Source: Volvariella volvacea V23
Lineage: Eukaryota > Basidiomycota > Agaricomycetes > Agaricales > Pluteaceae
Assembly (NCBI GenBank): GCA_000349905.1
Contig: KB722740.1
Coordinates: 91,318 to 155,317 of the forward strand
Direction of reading: 5' to 3'
DNA: 64,000 nucleotides
Shown here: piece by piece, positions 47,481 to 59,180 of the stretch
Layout of the letters: the number at the start of each line of letters is the position of its first letter
How positions within the stretch are numbered: the stretch's first letter is position 1
Translations under genes and position numbers: made by a program
The notes under the pieces: generated by a model
What the model was told of the DNA's origin: nothing
Database searches by the model: none
Seen by the model: the letters and a program-made list of their open reading frames with translations, nothing else

Positions 47481-48379
47481 CTACAGTGGTTGGAATCGCT
47501 TGTAATACTGTTTAGTATACGCCTCAACCACCTCTTGTGTTGTTTCAGGTAAGTCTTCTACGAAGTGGCCTAGATACCAAAGCAGCTGTCAGTCCCAGGT
47601 GAAAGCAACTAGCTTTGCCACTTATACCTGGTGAACCAGCGAAAAAGGCTAGAGCGGGGATGACGGTGTTGGGAGGTATTATGGTATTATCAGCAATCTT
47701 GGCACAGTCCTTGATGATGGTGAATTTGCCCTGGGTTGGTAAGTGTCCCACATCGTCGTCGAGGGAACCAGTGGCAAAAAGAGGGTGTTTGAGTAAGCGA
47801 TGCTATCTCGGAGCGCAGGTGGAACAGGGTGGGGGTGGGTTGGTTGGTCAGGTAGCAATTGAACCTACAATTACACAGTTCTTGCCAATCTCAACGTGAT
47901 TTCCGATGGTGGCCGCTTCTACCACGGTGTTGGCACCAATGTGAACATGGTCCCCGATTTTCATGGGGTAGTAGTTGAAGTTGCCGCGATAAGTTTTGTA
48001 TGGCGGGCTTTTTTGATACGGGTCCATCGCGTCAGGTTGCGATAAGCTTAAGAATGGAAGAGTAGAGACGCACCGCATAACGCATCCCTCGCCGACGAGG
48101 CAGTATCTTCCCAAAGAAATGACGACGGCATGACCTGGTCCAGTGCGCCTGAGGTCTCCGCGAATAATCGCACCACTGGATATTATTGTCTTTCCCCCTA
48201 GGATGATATTTTGAGGACCGGCGATTGTCGCTCGACGCGAGACCTTGTTACCCGTGTCCTGTCAATCACCTTGAGTGGGTAAAGGTGTGTGTGTTGACTG
48301 CGGATGGAGTGACAAGGACTAGACCGGGACTCACGGTTTCTATGAACTCTGCTTTGAAGTAGTAAATCGGAGGCTCCAT
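47481..48379 (-). CDS. DCTN5: dynactin subunit 5 (p25)
   Basis: Five exons (47481-47569, 47628-47730, 47869-48007, 48074-48258, 48335-48379) give 561 nt, 186 residues, close to human p25 (182). It is part of the pointed-end complex of dynactin and in fungi is needed for dynein-driven early-endosome movement. The protein is a left-handed beta helix of hexapeptide repeats: KVSRRATIAGPQNIILGGKT, IIRGDLRR, GRYCLVGEGCVMRPPYKTYR, then HVHIGANTVVEAATIGNHV, EIGKNCVIGKFTIIKDCAKI and DNTIIPPNTVIP. The C-terminal helix ETTQEVVEAYTKQYYKRF matches the family. Start ATG 48379 gives MEPPIYYFKAEFIET, the position of the p25 N-terminus. Read in isolation it resembles a gamma-carbonic anhydrase fold but lacks the three zinc histidines. 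Confidence 0.94.
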
Positions 48380-48567
48380 GTGGTTTCCAGCAGCGATTAG
48401 AGTGTGCGCTGACTACAGCGGGGAGAGAGAAGGTGATGTGGGTATTGTAAGCTCGGTGATGGGCAGTAATGTGTTATTACGGATTGGTTAGTCGGTGTTG
48501 TATACATTTGAATCACATCCCTTTTCTGAAATGCCGTGCCGCACGCTGGTGCAACCACGACCCTCAA

Positions 48568-49434
48568 ATGCTCCGCTCAACGATATCCACAACACGGACG
48601 TCTCTCTCGCCTCTGGCTGCTTCGGCAGGTCTGCATTGGCGAACACATACAGTTCGTAGCAGAACGGCTGCCTGGTCACACTTCTCTCGGCTTGCATATA
48701 CCGGTCTCGCGCGTGGCGTGGCCACATCCCGAACCCTCCGTACTGAAGCATCCGCTGCAGCAACTGCTACCTCTACGATACCGAATGCCGCTCAAGGCAG
48801 TACTGCTACAACACAAGAACGTACTTACAACGGCCCGCTGGCACCCACATTCCGGCGACTGAAAATTTTCTCCCTCTCGTCTCTGGGGCTATCGACCACT
48901 CTGGCTCCATTCATGTTCCTCGTGGAGTCCAATCTACCCTTCTCTGCCAGATTGGCGCTAGCAGGCATTGCCATTGGTACTAGTGGTATTAGTACCGGGC
49001 TGGTTGGGTGGTGTGGAAAGCCATATGTCACAAATCTGAAATACCTGAAACCGGACTCTGATGATACACATGGACTCGAGCTCACAACTCTAACTCTGAC
49101 GCTGCAGCCCAGAATCACGAGGGTGAGTTCTTTGTCTCTAGTATGATATGGACCCCACTACACTTCGAGTTTCCAGGTCTATGACGAGTGCTTCCTTGTC
49201 GAGACGAAGAGACCGTTTGCCAAATGGGAATTAGCAGAAAAGCTAGTTCTCCCGCCTTCGCGAACGGCAGCACCAGGTCAAGAAGAAACAGTTGCCGAGA
49301 CATTTGATAAGAACAACACCGTGCTTGGGAGGTGGGTCGTAACGTGGGGCGAAGGTGGGGAAGGAAAGTGTCGAGAAGTTGGGTCTGTCATTCGGTCAGT
49401 TATCCCAGCATTCGGCCAGATTACTTTCCACTGA
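48568..49434 (+). CDS. TMEM70/TMEM186-like mitochondrial inner-membrane protein
   Basis: Two exons, 48568-49122 and 49177-49434 (54-nt GT-AG intron, phase 0), give 270 residues. The N-terminal ~60 residues are rich in Arg/Ser/Thr with no acidic residues (MLRSTISTTRTSLSPLAAS), a likely mitochondrial presequence. The body has the TMEM70-type layout: NGPLAPTFRRLKIFSLSSLG, a first TM segment (LGLSTTLAPFMFLV), a short polar turn, a second TM segment (LALAGIAIGTSGISTGLVGW), then a matrix-facing beta region (YVTNLKYL, ELTTLTLTLQPR, VYDECFLV). Animal TMEM70 helps assemble ATP synthase and complex I; the fungal members are little studied, so the role is inferred from fold. The start is 188 bp from the divergent DCTN5 start. 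Confidence 0.75.
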
Positions 49435-50675
49435 TGCGACTCCAGCCATTTTAACGTACATGAAGAGCTATTAAATTAGGTTATTTTTGGGCTTGTTCCA
49501 GTCCGTACATTGAATACGCAGTTTGGGCGGAGCCCTGCGAGCTATCTCTCTGCGTAAGAGGCCTGCAATTTCTGGTAGCGAAGAGGGAACATCTATTTCA
49601 CACATTAACTCCTCCACCAATGAAGATCTGGACCTTGACGCCACATGAATGACTAGACAAGCTTTCCCAATGCACCAGTTATTTCTGATGTGATATGATT
49701 CGGCGTTTGAACCATCCGAAATCAACCCCTCCTCTCCATCAGAAAGTGCTATCCCCAGGCTGCATGACGAATTCACACCAAATCTCTAGGTGGGTTACGG
49801 CCACACGTTCGGTCATCATCTCCTAGCGATGGTGTGGCAGTAAATGGGCTTTTAGAAGCGAAGCAGGTACACAATACCGCTTGTCGGCATTCTTTTTGGA
49901 GCACCCAACCAAATGGGTTTTATACACGTTGACCATTTGATTCATCACTAGTGAGGACTCTGTTCGTTGATGGATAGTCTTTCAACAATGTTTATCATCT
50001 TTTTTTTTCTTAATCGAGTAGTCGGCATCACAAGACAAACGACCAGCAATGGGTCTACGAATCGAAATCACGATAGCTGCGTTGAACTGATATTCGTCAT
50101 GGCCCGAAGAGTGTACCAGGTGGGCAGTAAATTAGATACGTGTTCATTATCAACTGATTACCAAGTCAGGGCTCGGGGTTTAGGCCGGCCAATCATCTAC
50201 TGGGCTTCAATGAGTCAACAATACTCTGGCACCAGGTCAAGATACTACGCGCGGCCTGGACAAGCGTCCGGCGGTGGGCCAGGGTGGTCACCCAGCGAAT
50301 CCAACTAAGCACGTTTTGTTTGCCACAGTCGTGCCGGCCAAGCAAGGTCAAATATTGGCCCGATACGACGTCGGGTCAGCAGGTCGCCCCACCCATTCTG
50401 CGAGGTCTGATCCTTCTGCATCCGCTGAGCACCAAGCCGTTCGTGTTTACCAGGTTGATAACGTCCGGATATTCTCTTGACTAGGTGTGCAGGCTAAATT
50501 TGTAAAGGTTGCATCTCGATTCTTCCAGCGCAGTGATTTCTATCGCATCAATTCTTCACGTAACTTCTTTGTATCCGAAGCGATCGAACACCTGATTCCA
50601 TGCCCGTGCTCCTATATATCTGGGCTTAGATGGACACCCAGCCCCTCAGGACTTTCAACGTAACACTCCCCGGCC
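49435..50675. other. intergenic, no confident gene
   Basis: 1.24 kb. A minus-strand open frame at 49471-49776 contains a segment reminiscent of worn LRR sequence but has no start or splice support. A TATATA run at 50613-50618 lies 58 bp upstream of the BTB gene start and may be its TATA box. Confidence 0.4.
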
Positions 50676-51552
50676 ATGGAGAATTCATCCCTCTTTAGAT
50701 TCCCTACATACGACGCCGACCTAATCCTCGTCACCGAAGAGTCTCGTCCTCAATCATTCTATGTTCACCAGAACATCCTATCTATGGCTTCTCCATTCTT
50801 CAAGGACATGCTCAGTCTACCTCAGCCGCCGAGCGACTCGAAAGCCCTCCCAAGAATCCCTGTTGCGGAGTCTGCACGCACATTAGAACTGCTCTTGCAG
50901 TTTGTATATCCCGTTCCTGATCCGGCTGTCACTTCGCTGGACGATTTGGCGCCCGTGATAGCTGCTGCACACAAGTACGACTTTGTGGCAATTTTGTCAT
51001 CGCTACGCAGGATTCTGGTGACTCCCGAGTTTCTGGAGAAAAACCCAGCACGGGTTTTCGCTATCGCCACTCGGTTTGAGGTTTGTATTGTTCATGGGAT
51101 ATCGCCGCTTGGGCTGATATTAATTTTAATAGTTTGAAGAGGAGGCTAAGCTATCGTCGCGCTACACATTAAAAGAAAACCTTCTTGAGGCACCTCTGAA
51201 TGACGACCTCCATCACTTGTCCGCATACTCCTATCACCAACTACTCCACCTCCACCGACGACGAGCCGTAGCTGCTCAGAATCTTCTCAACCCTCCTGAG
51301 AACCTCAAATGTATGCAGTGCAACGGCTACGGCTATGGAGCATTCGGTACACCCAAATGGTGGCAGGATTTCCAACAACGGGCAAAAGAGGAGTTAGCAC
51401 AGAGACCGACCACAGATGTGATTTTCTCCATGAAGTTTTTGGCTCAGTCGGCTACAACCGGTTGCCCAAGATGCCCACTTAGTCTGCTCGATGCAGCTGA
51501 ATGGCTGGAACGACTGAAGCATGAGATGGATTCGCTACCTGTTTCGATGTAA
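50676..51552 (+). CDS. BTB/POZ domain protein
   Basis: Two exons, 50676-51080 and 51133-51552 (52-nt intron, phase 0), give 274 residues. The BTB fold spans residues ~8-120: YDADLILVTEESRPQSFYVH, then QNILSMASPFFKDMLSL, ARTLELLLQFVYP, APVIAAAHKYDF. The C-terminal half has a conserved cysteine-bearing segment (LKCMQCNGYGYGAFGTPKWW and TGCPRCPLSLLDAAEW) typical of basidiomycete BTB proteins of this size; paired CxxC motifs might bind zinc. BTB proteins of this type may dimerise or dock on cullin-3, but no partner domain (MATH, Kelch) is present. A large lineage-expanded family. Confidence 0.88.
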
Positions 51553-52971
51553 TTGGAGGGCTAGATGCCCGATTCGACGTAGAATTTGGGGCTTTTGCTT
51601 TTCGCTCGTGGACGATTATTTAGGGATTAATTACCATACGTAGGGATCTGTTGACACCACTTTACACACTATATTCGCGCGCTGCTATTATTCTATCTCA
51701 TCTCTTATTTGGCATTATCATACGTTCTTGATTTCTCCACTTTAAAACACTCGTAATTTTCTAATTTGCCTATTCTTCACCCCATCCATTACATGCACTG
51801 TATTCATACCACTCATTCACCCATGCACACATGCTCATTCATACCTATGCAACTATGCCATTTGTTTGCTTCCCTCTTTTTGGACAAATCCGCATCGGGA
51901 TGCCGCGTTGCCTTACCCTAGCCCTCTTTGTGGCGCCTCGAGACCGTAGGAGCGTCAGGAGTCGGTTGTGGGTCCGCCGGCTACGGGGTATCTTAGCCCA
52001 TAAAGGAATTACCAAAGCAAAATGTGGCATTGAATGTTCCAAGCGATGGAGACGAGTATTAACCCTTATAGGTAGTTGAAATGGTGAAGTCTGCATATCC
52101 ATTTGATTCGTCATGTATTGGATCTAGCTAAACCGCACGACCGACGGTCGAGGGAGCTGCACCGAGTGAGTGACAGAATAAATTAAATATGATGGCTTCT
52201 CTCTTAATAATGGATGCAGTGCAAGATCTGACTGAAATGAACACAAGCGGGTGCAGTGGGTATCATTGCATTCGATCGGCGTGTAGGAGCTTCGAGTCAA
52301 CACCCCGAGCCGGAGGCGACCATTAATTGGAGCACGTAGAGTTCCACCACCTCCGAGTCTTACATCAGTTCTTGCCAGTGCTTTAGTAATTTCGATCCTC
52401 GCTTGGATATCAGTGGTCGGACCTATGAATGGGTCAATAAACTCAACATCTAGTACGGTACAGCCCTTAACCCATAGGGAGCGTCATGTTGTTTAATTAC
52501 GGACATACCGTTCAACTCCGGCCCCAGGCAGCAAATATAACTGATTACCATCCCCTTGAAACACCACGACTGCTTCCACTTGGGGTTGCAGATTACCTTC
52601 AGATGTGGCTGTCCCTATCACTAGAATTGAATCAGGACTCCGCTGGGTCAGTGTTTTCGGACATGGCAGGGGGGCTTCAAGTAAACTCAAGATCGATGGA
52701 AGGCAAACTAAACGCCATCATTCGAGTTTGGGGGTCATGTGTTCGAATAAGTGTTTACACTCAGCAATACTTACACAGGACGGGAATTTGCTTCGTGCTC
52801 CCTCATGGATGAGCACAGAAAACCAAATAGTAACAGATAGAGAGAGAAGAGCAATGTTGCATCTATTACGGGACCAAAAAAAATTAGGATGTTCAATTAT
52901 CTGGCCCAGCAGAGTCGGGAAAGTAGCATAAAGCGAGACAGTTTGAACAGTGGAGAGGGAACATAACAAAC
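51553..52971. other. intergenic, no confident gene
   Basis: 1.4 kb with no supported gene. Short frames on both strands lack recognisable motifs. The region 52300-52960 might contain worn coding sequence, but I could not build a model. Confidence 0.4.
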
Positions 52972-54206
52972 CTAACTTGGATGAGGTGGTGCCCCAAGAC
53001 CCCGCAGAACTTCAAGTGCTTTTCGGTCCACGACCTCTACCAACCGACGTTGCTGTGGGATGGCCCGGGCTCTGAGAATCTCTCCCCATTTATAGGGCGA
53101 CTTGGGTTGAAATTTCCCAGATCTTATGGCACACAGATGCTCATGAAACCACTTTTCGTCGTCCTCTGTCCACCATCCTAGATTACCGGTTGATTTCGTC
53201 CAGACTTTATGCGTCGGCCACCATGACATTGGATCCATTGGACCACCATTGCCCGCTTCCAATAGCTGTCAATTATATATACGTTTATTCGACAAACTGT
53301 TGGGCACTTACGTTCACGTTCAAAGCGTTCAACCTGGAAGGCACCACTGATGACATCCAGCTCAACGAGAGATAGAATGTCGTCACAAAACTTTTGCTTG
53401 TTATAATCGCTACCGCAGTCTACGTAGTATCTGTGACCATATACTGTGGCAGTTTTTGATGGACCTGGAAGCACATCTTCATCGTTCACGTCATTAGCCG
53501 CAAGACGCTAGATAATACCATCATATAACCAGGCAGCCCTTGCATGAGGTTGAGAAAGAATTTTCGCCCTGCGTTTCTCCGCTTCCTCGTAGTCCTCTAC
53601 CGTGAATTTGTACCCATGTTTGCGATATGGAAGCTTGACCTTGGCGGGCTGATAATTGATTCCCGCAGGATCTGTCTCTTTCCATGCTTTCCACCCATAA
53701 TCGAGCTTGATGAAAGTCCGGAAAGGAACTACTCCATGTTTAAGGAATCTGGAAGCGATATCCTTCACGGGGATATTTCCCCAACGCAAGGCATGAACAA
53801 CATACAGTGGTCGGATGAATGCAAGGTGCACGTCCTTGTTCGCTAGGATCATATATTGGTGATCAGAGCCCCGAAAATCCTGTTGGTTCAAGGCCTTTGG
53901 AAGAGGTATAAGGTATTGCGCCTTGGTTCTGTTCATGTCTGTTCGTAAGGTCATATAATTGTCTTCCATTAAGTCCCAAACATCGGTAAGAAACCACTTA
54001 TGCTTTGCCGTCCATTTGCTTTCATTCCTTTCACTTAGTGTTTCGATGAACCCAATTATGATGGGACCAAAATAGTCCTCGTCCAATCGCTGGCTGCTGC
54101 TGAGGGTGGTAACAACTCGTTTCCATCCTCCGACACCCCGAATGGCATAATCCTTCCTGCTAATGAGCGGCAGAACGAAGCCCAAGCGGAACCTTAGAAT
54201 GTCCAT
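52972..54206 (-). pseudogene. hypothetical tandem family, copy 1 (in-frame TAG)
   Basis: Copy 1 of a three-member tandem array on the minus strand. The long exon (about 53325-54206) encodes MDILRFRLGFVLPL, then TDVWDLMEDNYMTL, RGSDHQYMILANKD, ALRWGNIPVKDIASRFLKHG and ILSQPHARAAWLYDGII. It is then stopped by TAG at 53508-53510, exactly where copy 3 has TGG (Trp). Beyond the stop the frame continues with clear similarity to copy 3 (GPSKTATVYGH-YYVDCGS, NKQKFCDD). A 3' exon (52972 to about 53259) gives VWTKSTGNLGWWTEDDEKWF, EHLCAIRSGKFQPKSPYKW and QQRRLVEVVDRKALEVL. Apart from the stop it looks complete. The function is unknown; the conserved GWWTEDDEKWFxEHLCAI block is the family signature. A 5' exon may lie further upstream. 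Confidence 0.7.
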
Positions 54207-54807
54207 GAGATAGTCGGAGGGTGGCGCTGATTGTCGGATAGAGATATCTGGCCGGGGCTCCCTCTCATTGCTCCTATGGTTTAAAGCTTAGAGAGTTCTG
54301 TGAGCTAATAGGCGCGTAGTGATAGAAGGAAAACTGTACTTGACACGGCTGAATACCTCTCATACGGGTGAACACGCCCAGAACACATGACATCAAGCCT
54401 GTATACTTGCTCCTTACCAAGTGCGACTTGTCACAGCTGAACCTGGATGTGCCCTGGTAATGTAAAGGCGATTAACGGTCAAAATGAACATGGTAGCTCT
54501 TGTAAAGGAGTCGTGGGAGCCTAGTGGGGGTATAGAATCTTACTATGACAGCCTCTCAAAATGTCAGTGTAGGTACACTGTAGCACTGTTCAACGTTTCC
54601 TAATCTGTAGTGTCAGAAAAGCAATACTTGAACATAGGCGGATAAAGTCCATGTGCCTATATTAGCGTTTCAAGTAGCCTGAATTAATGACGCAAGCTTA
54701 ATAACGAGAATAAATTATAAAGTTATGACCGAAGACCAGTAACTTAATGGGACAAGAACATATCGCCGCATACATTGAGAACAAGGCCGACAAATCTCAC
54801 CGATTGC

Positions 54808-55485
54808 TCAGTCATGCAGTGGTGTCCCAAGACCGTGCAGAACTTCAAGGGCTTTTGGTCCGAGACTTTACCGGCAATACCACGAGCAGCTGAAGTTGTT
54901 GGAGAGAACAGGCCCTTTCCCTGCTCACCTACTATCTTGGGTTGAGCTTCACTGGATCTCATGACGTGTAGACGCTCTCGGAAACACCTATTCGCGAAAC
55001 AGAAGCTTAACATTGCAGGGCTCGTAGTGAATGTCATGAGGATATTTTATTTTTTATGCTTTCCATCCCTTGTCCAAGAAGACGAGAGTCAGGAAGGGCA
55101 TACTATCCTTGAGGAATATTGGAGCGGCATCTAGTGGTTGGGTGAATGCAAAATGCATGTCCTTGTTACCTAAGATCATCGTGTACTGGTGACCGGAGCC
55201 TCTGAGATCTGGTTGACGCAAAAGCTCCGAGATGCGTACCAGATGTCGCGTTTTAACACTGTCTATGTCTGTTAGCAGAGACACGATCAAGTACCAGGCG
55301 TCAGGAAGAAGTTGTTGTTGTTCCTTCATCTACTCGCTCTCTAGATCCCTTCGCTTACGGCTTCAAATATAGTTGAACCATTTGGATGTTGTAAATTATC
55401 TTGTCAGTGGAAAATAGAACAATCGAAAACCAAAGCGGAATTTGAAGATATCCAATAGGTAGACGGAGAACGGCCTAGCTCCAGG
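54808..55485 (-). pseudogene. hypothetical tandem family, copy 2 (degraded)
   Basis: A shortened, broken copy of the same family. From the right it shows LLDIFKFRFGF, then stops; KEQQQLLPDAWYLIVSL, RGSGHQYTMILGNKDMHFAF and LTLVFLDKGWKA match copy 3 strongly. After GWKA about 180 residues of the family are missing. A short tail (SDQKPLKFCTVLGHH) matches the C-terminal end SDQKALEVLQSLG of copy 3. Several stops and frameshifts make it clearly non-functional. An internal deletion is the simplest explanation. The spacers on either side (54207-54807 and 55486-55990) hold no other gene. Confidence 0.75.
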
Positions 55486-55990
55486 TGGCGTAGAATGCAG
55501 ACCTGACATCCGATTGGGGCGCTATTTCTCTAATTAAACGTGAGGATATCCTATGAGCCGATATATGTGCGGCAACGAGAAAAATGGTATACATACTCAA
55601 CACGGCTGGATGCTTCTCATACAGGTGCACACGGTGTGGCGACAAGCAACCATATTATTGCCACGGTAGCTCAGCCCAAGTTGAACACTCCATACCAGAA
55701 GCGCCGTGCTCAACCACGTTTATTCAAGTGTTCTGCAGGAACGGGGATGGGCCTCAGAATGCCAAAATGCTAACTTGAGGGTATAGGTATATGCTCGGGG
55801 ACAACAAAAGAAGGGTGTGGTCATGTGTGTTCAAGCTTCTTGTCTGGTACTTCAGTCACACTTTTAGTCGAAGCCACGGTGGTAGTATTAATGGTGGTGC
55901 AAAAATCAGGGCTAGAGAGTTGAGCATGATGAAAGGTAAGACAAAAAGGTGTAATTGCATACGTTGACGACCAAAGCTAATAATCGTTCA

Positions 55991-57227
55991 CTATATGTGA
56001 CGAAGCACAGGCACTCCAAGGCTCTGCAAAACTTCAAGTGCTTTTTGGTCCGAGACCCCAAGCAGCCGACGTTGTTGAGGGAGACCCTCTATGATCCTTG
56101 CCCATTCATGTGGTGCCTTGGGTTGAGCTTCGCCAGACTTTATTGCGCACAAGTGTTCTTGAAACCACTTCTCATTATCCTCTGTCCACCACCCCTGGTT
56201 ATAACCTGATGATAACCAGACACTGTGTTTTGGCCATCACGTTTTTAAAGTCATCTGACTGCTTTTATTTGCTTCAATACTTGTTAGCCTTGTGGTAAAG
56301 TCTAGGAACCTTTGCAGACTTACATCCAGGAGCCGGCTCTGAAATTTCGACTTGATACGGGCCACAGATGAGGTCAAGTTCATTCGCAGAAAGCATGTCA
56401 TCACAAAATTTCTGCTTGTTAATACCACTGCCACAATCGACATAATATCCGTGACCATATACTGTGGCAGTTTTCGATGGGCCCGCCATAACGTCTACTT
56501 CGTCGTTCACATAATCGGCTGTAAGGCGCCAGATAATACTACCATATAACTGGGCAGCCCTCGCATGAGGTTGAGAGAGAATTTTTGCCATAGTTTTCTC
56601 CACTTCTTTATAATCCTGTGGCGTGAACTGATGTCCATATCCACGATAGGGGATTTTGAACCGAATAGGTCTGTGATTGGCTTCATTAGGGTTTCTATCT
56701 TTTTGAGCTTTCCATCCTTTATCCAGCGAGACAAGCATCTGAAATGACACTCCGTGTTTAAGAAATCTGAAAGCGATATCCTTCACGGGGATATTCCCCC
56801 AACGCAAGGCATTAACGACGTCCATTGGTTGAGTGAATGCAAACTGCATCTCCATGTTACCTAGAATTATGTACTGGTGATCAGAACCCCGAGTATCTCG
56901 TTGGCCCACGGGTTTTGGAATCGGAATGAGATGTCGCGCTTTGGTTCGGTTTGCACCTGTCCAGAGAGACATGTAATTGTCTTCCATCAAGTCCCAGACG
57001 TCAGAAAGAAGTCGTTGCTGCTCCTTCGTCCATTCGTTTTCTTTTTTGTCGCTTATGGCTTCAAGGAACCTGATTATGATTGGGCTAAAATCGTTCTCTC
57101 CACCTATTCGCTGGCTACAGCTGAGGGTGGCAGCAGTGTGTTTCCATGCTTTGGTTGCATGAATGCCATAATATTTCTCGTTAGTGAGCGGTAGAACAAA
57201 ACCGAGGTGGAATCTCAAGATGTCCAT
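55991..57227 (-). pseudogene. hypothetical tandem family, copy 3 (main exon intact, 3' exon with a stop)
   Basis: The best-preserved copy. A 317-codon open frame, 56274-57227, starts MDILRFHLGFVLPL and runs through LLSDVWDLMEDNYMSLWTG, RGSDHQYIILGNMEMQFAF, GNIPVKDIAFRFLKHG, SQPHARAAQLYGSIIWRL, GPSKTATVYGHGYYVDCGSG and KQKFCDDMLSANELDL without interruption. The 3' exon (55991 to about 56236) encodes the family signature GWWTEDNEKWFQEHLCAIKS and QQRRLLGVSDQKALEVLQSL. It is preceded in the same frame by TGA at 56237-56239, where copy 1 has a second Trp. It may therefore make only the shorter 317-residue form, or be spliced in a way I did not find. Function unknown. I label it pseudogene with limited confidence. 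Confidence 0.55.
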
Positions 57228-59180
57228 GAGATAGTCGGGGGGTGCAGATTCGCGCGTAGATCCGGAAGTATTTGATTGGGGCGCCTTCCTACTCCTATAG
57301 TTGGTAGCTTAGGATGCGAAAGCACTGTTAGCTAATAGACGCATAGCAGTGAAAAGGCCATACGGGGTACAGCTGAAGGTTTCTCGTACGGACGCGCACG
57401 TCTCCGGTCCATAGTGCTGAGGTATTTGGGTGTCTATTCGCACCTGGCTAAGCACGACCTGTTACTGAGCTTGAGCCTGAGTGCGCTCTGCTGTAACGTA
57501 AACATGATGCGGGACGTTGGGGTGGCGGTGACCCTGGCGTCAATCTGAGGAGCCGTGGGAATCTTATTCTAGCACACGAGCATACCAACATCACCGCTTA
57601 ATTGCTGCTTAGCACTTCAGAGCAACTACACCGCTCTAATGCCGCACAACGTGCACTCAACCCTGGTCGTGTCACCGATGGACCATGCCAAGGTCAACGC
57701 TAATTATAGCACTATCATTGGATGTGCCAAGGGCGTCCCGGATTGCGTACGTACATTCTGGGCTTTGAATCCTAAAATGCTGAGGTTCCTACTAGGAAGC
57801 AACAAAAGCTTGGCTGTAGGTGCATGAACCCCTGTCTATCAGCACCTCAATCACTCTCCGGAGGTCTCAAACCTGTGCCAAGTCGCACGAAGCAAGGCAG
57901 TCGTAACACCGCTGTTTGTAGCGGAAGAACAATCCCGTCTCATTCGTCGACGGGAGTGGTCCTTGGCGCTGTCAGTTGCGGACCTTCCAGCTATGCCTGG
58001 TTCACCGACTTCACACGTTCTACTTATCAGCTCAAGCCTGCGACTTGGTCCTGCAAGGGTTTGATCTCTGGAAATTAGATCGCACACTCCCTATCTGTTA
58101 GCTACACAAGTATGTTCGTTCCTTAGAATGTGACTTTTTTCTCCTCATTGCAATCATTAATGTCTGGCATCCTATATCTGACACTCTTAACCGATAGAAT
58201 TAAGCGATTCAAAGGCTTGGCACACGACTTCTACCACCGTAGGCGGTCCGGGTTGTGGGTTACCTTCCGAGGACTTAATGCTTTCATGGTGTGCGCCAAT
58301 TGGCTGATCTGAAGCCTCGCGAGTTCTGGTATGTTTACCGACGTACTTCAATGCATGGTGTTAGGGTTGAGCTCATGACAATGTTCTCGTTTATGCGCTG
58401 CAGGTCTTCTCGCGAAGATAATAATACGCACTGCTTTCACACTGCTCAGTCTTCATTCACCGACTCGCCACTCTATGGCCGCAATGGGAATGATCTGCGC
58501 GTCCTGTTCAATTCATCATTCACAGGTGCACCATTGCGCTTCCGTCTATTATCTTATCTGTGAAAGCGGAATAAACTGTCAGCCAGCAAGGAGCTCCTGT
58601 AAGCCGTACGGGAATTGTCTCGTTTGGGTATCTACGTTCTCTGGGCTTGAGAATGCAGAAACATACGTCTGCCAAGGCAACAACAATAAAGCTATTGGCT
58701 AAGGGCAGATTTTGACAACGATGCCCAGCAAAAGTTGTTGGAGTGTTCGGCATGACATCGCTACTACCTCGACGCTTGTTGACCTTACACGACCATCTAG
58801 AGCAGTCAAAACCCCCCTCTGTTCCCTCGGGAATGGATTGACAGGTTTCCAATAGCGATGACTTCCCAGAAAGACAAAACGTCCTGCGACACGACGGCCC
58901 GAAATTTTTCTCAAAGAAGGTCTTCGATGTTGGAATCTCTCATCGGCCTTGCGCTCAAGACTTACATGGTGCTAACTCTATGTTTAATGCCGCATTTCTA
59001 CTCTAAGTTAACGAGATACCCAAACTCTTGGCTGTGTATCCTTTCGATATAAAATGAAGCATGATTTGGTTGTCTAGCCCTCACTACTCGCAGTCCCTTC
59101 AAGCTTCTGCATTCTCTTCTGTGCTCTCTTCGAGTCTTCTACGCATCTCCATTCACCACTAGCAAACCCATCAAATCAAC
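57228..59180. promoter_or_regulatory. intergenic, with TATA box of the lyase gene
   Basis: 1.95 kb. Short plus-strand frames near 57639-58078 and 58130-58700 show no recognisable family and no coherent splicing. TATAAAA at 59048-59054, 127 bp before the next start codon and followed by a pyrimidine-rich leader (TCTCTTCGAGTCTTC), is a plausible TATA box. Confidence 0.4.

Noticed and set aside
47481..48379. Gamma-carbonic anhydrase
   Set aside because: Hexapeptide repeats are similar, but the zinc-binding histidine set is absent and the C-terminal helix matches dynactin p25.
49471..49776. Minus-strand 101-residue frame as a gene
   Set aside because: No splice partners, no recognisable domain, and a poor codon pattern.
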